A DNA stretch of 10,808 bases from an uncultured Pirellulaceae bacterium (lineage in GTDB: Bacteria; Planctomycetota; Planctomycetia; Pirellulales; Pirellulaceae): positions 1 to 10,808 of the forward strand of contig CAMYNE010000138.1 in NCBI GenBank assembly GCA_947259675.1, given 5' to 3'. This document shows positions 5,691-10,808 of the stretch, in pieces. The notes below the pieces were generated by a model. That model was not told where the DNA came from and ran no database searches. It worked only from the letters and a program-made list of their open reading frames with translations. Position 1 is the stretch's first letter. Each line of letters opens with the position of its first letter. Position numbers and translations under genes: made by a program.

Positions 5691-8600
5691 TTATTCGGCA
5701 ATTTTCCAAACTCGCACCAAACCGGACTCGCCGATTATTTGCAATTGCCTTGAGTCGGAATCTGATCGAATTCCAATAACGTTGCCGACGCCAGCGTCAA
5801 AACGAGCCATGACTGACAACGTTTTCGCATCCAACAAGATCAACTCCGAATTGGATCGAGCGGTTGCCATCACGCAATTGGAATTTGCGGGAACACAAAG
5901 TCCAATGATGGAATCGCCAGAAACCTGTTGCATCAGCTTTTGTTCGCCGGATTCAAGATCCCAAACACTTATGCTACCGTCGTCATGTCCGATCAACAGT
6001 TCGCTCGATTTGGAAATTGCCATCGAGCGTGCTACAGGTGCGAATGAGAGTTCGACAGTTTGCAGACATTCTCCGCTTGCGACTGACCAGACTTTTGCGG
6101 TTCCATCGACGGACAGAGTGACGATGCGATGGTCCTCTTGGATGAATCGAATATGGGTGACCCAGTTTGCGTGGCCAGCCAACCGCAATTGAGCTTTTCC
6201 GGTCAGCACGTTCCATAGGTCAACCGTGCCTTCTCGCAAATTCGTTTGGTTTTCGGGATCGGCCGCCGCTGCCAACAGATTTCCATTGGATGAAAACGCA
6301 TTGCAGCGCACGCCCCAACTACATTTCATTTTTTGCTGTTGTTTCAAATTACTCAATTGCGAGATCACGATCTGCCGATCGGCGCCAACCGAAGCGATCA
6401 GTCCAGCTGTTTCGTTGACATCCAATTCATAGATTTCCGCGGTGTGCACCTTTGACTGTTGAATCAACGCGCCTGTTTTCGCATTCCAACTCTTCAGAAA
6501 ACCATCGGCGTGTCCAGTCAGTGAGACATTTTCATTTACCAGAGCCAGACCATCTCTCAGCTCGTTCATGGACTCTGGAGAAGCCATGCTGCGCTGGATT
6601 TCGTTTTGGCCAATCAGATTGGCTCGGCCATTTTGGAAGCCGACTAAAAGTTGTCGTGAGTTTTCAAGATACGCTACATATCGAATGGCGCTAGAAAATT
6701 TGCGCAGCGGCAGCATTCGTTCCTGGTTGGGGTCGTACCAGGAGACTTGCCCATCGCGCCAAGCGCCAAAAACCAGGCCGTCCTGAGTAATGTCGATTGC
6801 CGAGGGCTGTTCGGGTAATTGGCTGGTTTTACTTGGCGCAGACAACACGCCAGTACCGTCGGCAGTCCCAGCCGTAAGCTCGTAGAGTCCGCCCGACCAA
6901 TCACAAACCGTTAACTGATTGTCGTCCCAGCGAAACGACGCAACTTCATCCTTGATACCCTCGATCGTTTTTATTTCCTGGAGCTTATCAGTCGGCATGA
7001 GGAACAATGTGCCATCCAGCGAAGCGACCACAACGTAATTGCCATTTGGGGAGAGTGAAATGCCGGAAATTCGCTCCGGTAGTTTTTGTAATACACCTAC
7101 TTCCAGCGTTTGGTCGTCCAGCGCACAAAAGTAGTTGGCACCCGTCGTCACTAACCAACAACGCTTGCCGGGGTCATGCACGATCGCGCGAATACCTCCT
7201 TTTCCCAACGCAACAGTTTCGGTTACTTGCTCTTTCGCGATATCAACCAGCAAGATTGAATCACCAGTGGCTCCCACCAACATAAATTCGCCCGATCTAC
7301 TGAACGCGATCGCAGTATAAATACTTGACGGAAGTTGGATGGCTGCCACTTGCGTCATCTCGACTGCATTCCACACTTCCAACACCGATTCGTTGGTAAT
7401 CGTTCCGATGTAACCAGATTCTGAGTGAAGGGCGATTTTACGAACGGCACCGGATTCTTCGCTGCGAAGCGTTGGCAATTTCATTTCCTCGCCTACTGAT
7501 TCGACAAACCGCCATGCGAAACTGCGATCTGATTCAGCAATGTCCGATAACGCCGCGTTCGCGACATCCAGATCCCCGTTCATTGCTGACGTCCATGCCG
7601 ACTCCAGAATGCTTCGCTCAAGCATTTTTGCCATGCGTTCGGCGTTAGCGTCTGCCCGTCGCTTTTCTTTTTCCAATGCGACTGCTTTTTCATTTACCAA
7701 TTTGTTAGCATCGCTGACAACAATCAAACTTTTCTGAGACTGGTAATAACCCCATGCCAATGCACAAATAGAGAATAACATCGCAGTGATCAAAGTTGCT
7801 GAAATCAGCGCGGCAACTCGATTTCGTCTGACGAATTTGGTCAGCTTATACCACGTCGTCGGTGGGCGAGCGACGACCGACTCACCGCGCAAATAATTCT
7901 CGACATCATGATCAAGGTCGGCCGCCGAGTCGTATCGGTTGTCAGGTTCCTTTGCCAGCGCCTTCATCGTGACCCAATCCAAGTCACCTTTGACGTGCCC
8001 CAGCCACGTTTTCGGTGATTGCGAATGATCTCGCCAGCGTTGTGGGTCATCATTGCTCGTGATTCGAAAGCTTGGTGTTTCGGGGCGAGTGTTTTGCAAA
8101 ACGTTTTTGAGTTCCCAAATGCCCTTTTTCAGTAGCTCGTTTTTACTGAGCGGTGTTTCGCCCGTGATCAACAAATACAAGAGCACGCCAAGCGAATAAA
8201 CGTCGCTGCGAACGTCGATTCCCGATTGTGACATCAGTGCTTGTTCGGGACTCATGTATTCGAGCGTGCCAATGATCTGACCGTACTCGGTGTACATCGT
8301 CTTTTCCGTTAGCGGCATGTGAAGTGCTTTGGCAATTCCAAAGTCGATTACTTTGGCCAATGGCATTCCCGATTCGACGGTAACTAGCACGTTGCCGGGT
8401 TTGATATCGCGATGAATGATGCCTTTGCGATGGGCATGATGGACTGCGCTGCAGACTTGCTGGAATAGTTTGAGTCGCTCATTCAAACTCAACTGGTTGT
8501 CATTGCAAAACTGGTCAATCGGCACGCCGTGAACCAATTCCATCACAAAATAAGGATGCCCCGATTCCGTCTTGTCAGCATCCAGAACATTTGCGATGGA

Positions 8601-9047
8601 CGGGTGGTTCATCATGGCGAGCGCTTGGCGTTCGGCTTCGAAGCGAGCGAGTATCATCTTCGAATCCATGCCAGGCTTGATCCATTTTATTGCGACCTTG
8701 CGTCGAATCGGCTTGGATTGCTCAGCCATGAACACAACGCCATGGCCACCCTCACCGATTTTTTGAAGAATTCGGTAGGGGCCGATATGCTTTGGCAATT
8801 CAACGGGTTCTTCGTTCGTCTGGCGAATGTCTTTTGTTTCCAACTCCAATTCTTCGTTGCGTTGAATGAGGGGTTTCTCCAAAAAACTCGAGTCGCCTGA
8901 TTCTGAGTTCAAAAGTTGGCGTACTTGGCTGGCCAACTCTGGCGTCCGGTTCTGCAATTCGACCATTTTTGCTTCGCGCAATTTAGCGCCGCATTCCCGG
9001 ATTTCGAGATAGGCGTCTTGAATTGACTGATATTGTTCGGGGTTCAT
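5691..9047 (-). CDS. Transmembrane Ser/Thr protein kinase with C-terminal WD40 propellers
   Basis: The product is 1118 residues. An N-terminal helical segment (1-60) resembles the leader found on many planctomycete kinases. The Hanks-type kinase domain spans about 88-385: Gly loop GEGGHG (98-103), VAIK with Lys121, HRDIKPGN (Asp214, Asn219), DFG (235-237) and SPE in place of APE (266-268). All catalytic residues are present, so it should be an active kinase; Thr and Tyr residues in 247-261 are candidate activation-loop sites. One membrane helix lies at about 410-433 (VAALISATLITAMLFSICAL), followed by a charged coiled-coil-like stretch (443-480, NEKAVALEKEKRRADANAER). From about 525 to the end are WD40-type repeats, including VLEVWN, GTVDLWNV, GTAKVWSV, GSISVWDL and LVRVWKIAE, enough for roughly two propellers. 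Expected topology is kinase in the cytoplasm and WD40 outside. The start lies 3 nt after the upstream gene's stop, implying translational coupling. Confidence 0.92.
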   Translation of the reverse strand: MNPEQYQSIQDAYLEIRECGAKLREAKMVELQNRTPELASQVRQLLNSESGDSSFLEKPLIQRNEELELETKDIRQTNEEPVELPKHIGPYRILQKIGEGGHGVVFMAEQSKPIRRKVAIKWIKPGMDSKMILARFEAERQALAMMNHPSIANVLDADKTESGHPYFVMELVHGVPIDQFCNDNQLSLNERLKLFQQVCSAVHHAHRKGIIHRDIKPGNVLVTVESGMPLAKVIDFGIAKALHMPLTEKTMYTEYGQIIGTLEYMSPEQALMSQSGIDVRSDVYSLGVLLYLLITGETPLSKNELLKKGIWELKNVLQNTRPETPSFRITSNDDPQRWRDHSQSPKTWLGHVKGDLDWVTMKALAKEPDNRYDSAADLDHDVENYLRGESVVARPPTTWYKLTKFVRRNRVAALISATLITAMLFSICALAWGYYQSQKSLIVVSDANKLVNEKAVALEKEKRRADANAERMAKMLERSILESAWTSAMNGDLDVANAALSDIAESDRSFAWRFVESVGEEMKLPTLRSEESGAVRKIALHSESGYIGTITNESVLEVWNAVEMTQVAAIQLPSSIYTAIAFSRSGEFMLVGATGDSILLVDIAKEQVTETVALGKGGIRAIVHDPGKRCWLVTTGANYFCALDDQTLEVGVLQKLPERISGISLSPNGNYVVVASLDGTLFLMPTDKLQEIKTIEGIKDEVASFRWDDNQLTVCDWSGGLYELTAGTADGTGVLSAPSKTSQLPEQPSAIDITQDGLVFGAWRDGQVSWYDPNQERMLPLRKFSSAIRYVAYLENSRQLLVGFQNGRANLIGQNEIQRSMASPESMNELRDGLALVNENVSLTGHADGFLKSWNAKTGALIQQSKVHTAEIYELDVNETAGLIASVGADRQIVISQLSNLKQQQKMKCSWGVRCNAFSSNGNLLAAAADPENQTNLREGTVDLWNVLTGKAQLRLAGHANWVTHIRFIQEDHRIVTLSVDGTAKVWSVASGECLQTVELSFAPVARSMAISKSSELLIGHDDGSISVWDLESGEQKLMQQVSGDSIIGLCVPANSNCVMATARSNSELILLDAKTLSVMARFDAGVGNVIGIRSDSDSRQLQIIGESGLVRVWKIAE

Positions 9048-9050
9048 GGG

Positions 9051-10715
9051 TTATTTGCCCATTATGGATTTTGCAGCGGAAGCGATTTCTTTCGAATCTG
9101 GGAAATCGACTTTTGCGTGCGAGATCATCATTTTCGCGACATCCACAAGACCCTGCTCTTTGGCTGCCTCGGCCAGCGCGATGCGGGCTACTTCGTCAAG
9201 ACTTTTGTCAGCGCGAAGTTTTGCATAGAGCAACAACGCAGCTTCCTGTCCTTTTGTTTCAAATGTCGTGAATATCTGTTCGGCCGGGTCAGCCGTTTCC
9301 TGTTTTGTCATTTCCGTTTGAAACTCAAGAAGCTTATCTGAAGAAAACAGGTTTGTAAGTGAGTTGGAATTATTCTCTTGGTTCACGGTCAGACAGATCA
9401 ACCGATCATCGCCGCGAATTAGGATTCGGTCATCAATGACTGAAATTGGTGTCCAACATCGAGCGTCAACGATTTTCAGTTTCTTGATTGCGGTAAAGCC
9501 TGCCGCCTCTAAGTTTGAAGGACTCGGTGTTTCTACGACGCTCAAGTTTCCTTTGCCGTCAATCACCAATAATTTCTTGCCCACGATTGCAACATTGCCG
9601 TCGCTATAGCCGCGCCAACGTCCAAGGATCGTTCCGTCGCTTACATCCAGTGCTGCCATGTATTTGTCCGTGCAACCTACTATAATTCGGTCCGTTACTT
9701 TGGCCCAGTTGGTATAGAAAAGTTGGAGCTTGCGGGCAAACCACTGCTCGTTAACATTCCACTCGTTTTCATTCCGGTTGATTGAAAGGCAACGTGTTCC
9801 CTTACAGCCTTGCCCTGAAATAATTAGGCGTGAATTATCAAATACCAGCGGCGTTGGGACGTTGGTCAAGCCTTTTTCTGGCAGCTCGAATCGCCACAGT
9901 CGTTTTCCTTCGGCTATCGAGATTCCAAGCACTTCGTTTTCGGAAACAACGACCCATTGAGCTACGCCACCATAGTTCGCGGCAATGGGCGTCGCATAAC
10001 TGCTCGTAGTGCAATCCGCCTTCCAGATTGTCGAACCATCTTTGACGTTCAAACAATAGAATCCTGTCGACTTACCAGCCGCCAGGACACAAATGCGATT
10101 GGAGTCTGTCGGATCAACCACAGGGCTGGCAGAAAAGCCGAACTGAACGGGCTCGGCACCAAAATCCTTTACAAGATCCTTTTCCCAAACGGGTTTTCCA
10201 TCGGCACGATCAAGGCAACTCAGTTGCCCGGTAAAACTAACGGCAATCAAATAGGGTCCGGCGATCGTCGGAGTTGCTTGCGGTGCAGGCGTCGCGCCAC
10301 CAAACGTTTCCTGCTCGTCGAACATCGTTGATGTGAGTTCGTGCGCCCACTTCTCTTCGCCGTTTAAAGTGTTGAGAGCAACAATCCGAGTAGTGAGTCG
10401 TTTTTTGTCGCCGTCTTTTTCTGCCGAACCGGTTGCAACATAAATGACATCGTCGATTCCAACCGCCTGCGAACGACTTTCGCCAATTTTCACATTCCAG
10501 ACGATTGTCATGGCGCTATCTGTATCTAGTTGCAATTCACTTTGCCAGTTGTTGCCGTGTCCATACTGAGTCCAGTTTTTTCCGGCGGTACTTTGTTGGC
10601 CGCAAACCAGCGGCGTCGATAGAGACGCAACCATCAAGGCGAGCAGAAAATATCCAGATGTGGCCGTTGTTTTTATCATACTTTTTCCGTTTGTTTGAGT
10701 TCTTCTGATCTTCAT
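9051..10715 (-). CDS. Exported PQQ-like beta-propeller protein with helical C-terminal tail
   Basis: The product is 554 residues from the ATG at 10715-10713, which directly abuts the sigma factor's TGA. The ATG at 10679 is an alternative that leaves a cleaner signal peptide (MIKTTATSGYFLLALMVASL, then STPLVCGQQ). A Cys near the cleavage site does not fit a proper lipobox, so a plain secreted form is likelier than a lipoprotein. Propeller blades occupy about 48-445 with repeats such as TLNGEEKWAHEL, ADGKPVWEKDL, KDGSTIWKADC and AEGKRLWRFEL. From about 452 to 554 comes a different, helix-rich domain (for example QEAALLLYAKLRADKSLDEVAR and VDVAKMMISHAK, about 40 and 12 residues from each other), resembling TPR-like helical hairpins. 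No enzyme motif is seen. Its place between a sigma factor and a receptor-like kinase suggests a sensing or scaffold partner of that kinase; this is inference. Confidence 0.85.
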   Translation of the reverse strand: MKIRRTQTNGKSMIKTTATSGYFLLALMVASLSTPLVCGQQSTAGKNWTQYGHGNNWQSELQLDTDSAMTIVWNVKIGESRSQAVGIDDVIYVATGSAEKDGDKKRLTTRIVALNTLNGEEKWAHELTSTMFDEQETFGGATPAPQATPTIAGPYLIAVSFTGQLSCLDRADGKPVWEKDLVKDFGAEPVQFGFSASPVVDPTDSNRICVLAAGKSTGFYCLNVKDGSTIWKADCTTSSYATPIAANYGGVAQWVVVSENEVLGISIAEGKRLWRFELPEKGLTNVPTPLVFDNSRLIISGQGCKGTRCLSINRNENEWNVNEQWFARKLQLFYTNWAKVTDRIIVGCTDKYMAALDVSDGTILGRWRGYSDGNVAIVGKKLLVIDGKGNLSVVETPSPSNLEAAGFTAIKKLKIVDARCWTPISVIDDRILIRGDDRLICLTVNQENNSNSLTNLFSSDKLLEFQTEMTKQETADPAEQIFTTFETKGQEAALLLYAKLRADKSLDEVARIALAEAAKEQGLVDVAKMMISHAKVDFPDSKEIASAAKSIMGK

Positions 10716-10808
10716 TCACTCAGCCAACTTTGTGCGGAGCCATGCTCGGGCCATCGCCCAATCGCCACCCACGGTGCGGCGAGAGACTTGCAAAACTTCG
10801 GCGGCTTC
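10716..10808 (-). CDS. ECF-type RNA polymerase sigma factor, C-terminal end only
   Basis: Only the last 30 residues are in the window, in a frame open to the edge: EAAEVLQVSRRTVGGDWAMA followed by RAWLRTKLAE and TGA at 10718-10716. This is the region 4 helix-turn-helix of planctomycete ECF sigma factors, whose typical ending is EVAxxLGVSxRTVxRDWxxARAWLxxEL; that region contacts the -35 promoter element. Here Gly-Gly takes the place of the usual charged pair before Asp-Trp. The stop touches the ATG of the propeller gene (TGAATG), so translation is probably coupled, and the three genes form one transcript ending with the kinase. ECF sigma factors encoded next to Ser/Thr kinases are an established planctomycete arrangement. 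Confidence 0.85.
   Translation of the reverse strand, partial: EAAEVLQVSRRTVGGDWAMARAWLRTKLAE

Noticed and set aside
5426..5701. Minus-strand open frame of 91 codons between the kinase and tspO (PNNSIKPYHIMINRDQ...)
   Set aside because: No family similarity that I recognise and no ribosome binding site, and it overlaps the tspO start in another frame. A resemblance to REP-type transposases was considered but the His-x-His motif is absent.
5782..6192. Plus-strand open frame of 136 codons opposite the WD40 region
   Set aside because: It is antisense to clear WD40 repeats, with no ribosome binding site or family match.
8529..8900. Plus-strand open frame of 123 codons inside the kinase gene
   Set aside because: It is antisense to the kinase catalytic domain, whose motifs are intact, and its translation resembles nothing known.

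Overview
The window looks like a planctomycete chromosome, probably a member of the Pirellulaceae or a close relative. This is inferred from gene content, not from a marker gene. The signs are a DUF6268 outer-membrane-type protein, several exported PQQ-like beta-propeller proteins (one opening with the usual DWPQFRGP signature), and a very large membrane Ser/Thr kinase with a WD40 C-terminus encoded just behind an ECF sigma factor. Base composition is near 50% GC, and no RNA genes, CRISPR array, insertion sequence or origin was seen.

Layout. (1) Positions 1-253, minus: the N-terminal part of an exported fasciclin (FAS1) protein, cut by the window edge. (2) 254-578: divergent intergenic region. 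(3) 579-3031, plus: a DUF6268 protein and a beta-propeller protein, 71 nt apart and probably co-transcribed. (4) 3032-5429: a stretch in which three consecutive genes each carry one lesion. They are a DUF427 gene (frameshift), a PQQ-like beta-propeller gene (frameshift plus a missing segment) and, on the minus strand, a TspO/MBR gene whose conserved Trp in the PYLLW motif is a TGA stop, while the codons after the stop still spell the family's C-terminus. (5) 5691-10808, minus: a tightly packed operon read right to left, made of the end of an ECF sigma factor, an exported beta-propeller protein with a helical tail, and a 1118-residue kinase-TM-WD40 protein. The junctions are TGA directly abutting ATG (0 nt) and TAA-CCC-ATG (3 nt).

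How the genes may work together. The right-hand operon reads as one signalling unit: an envelope beta-propeller, a transmembrane kinase with an extracytoplasmic WD40 region, and a sigma factor as transcriptional output. Sigma-factor/kinase pairing is known in planctomycetes; placing a propeller gene between them is the less ordinary part. On the left, fasciclin, DUF427 and TspO are small accessory genes that recur in bacterial light and oxidative-stress gene sets, so a stress-related role is a possible but weak inference. The cluster of lesions in 3.1-5.0 kb means either real gene decay or residual assembly error, and read-level evidence would settle which.
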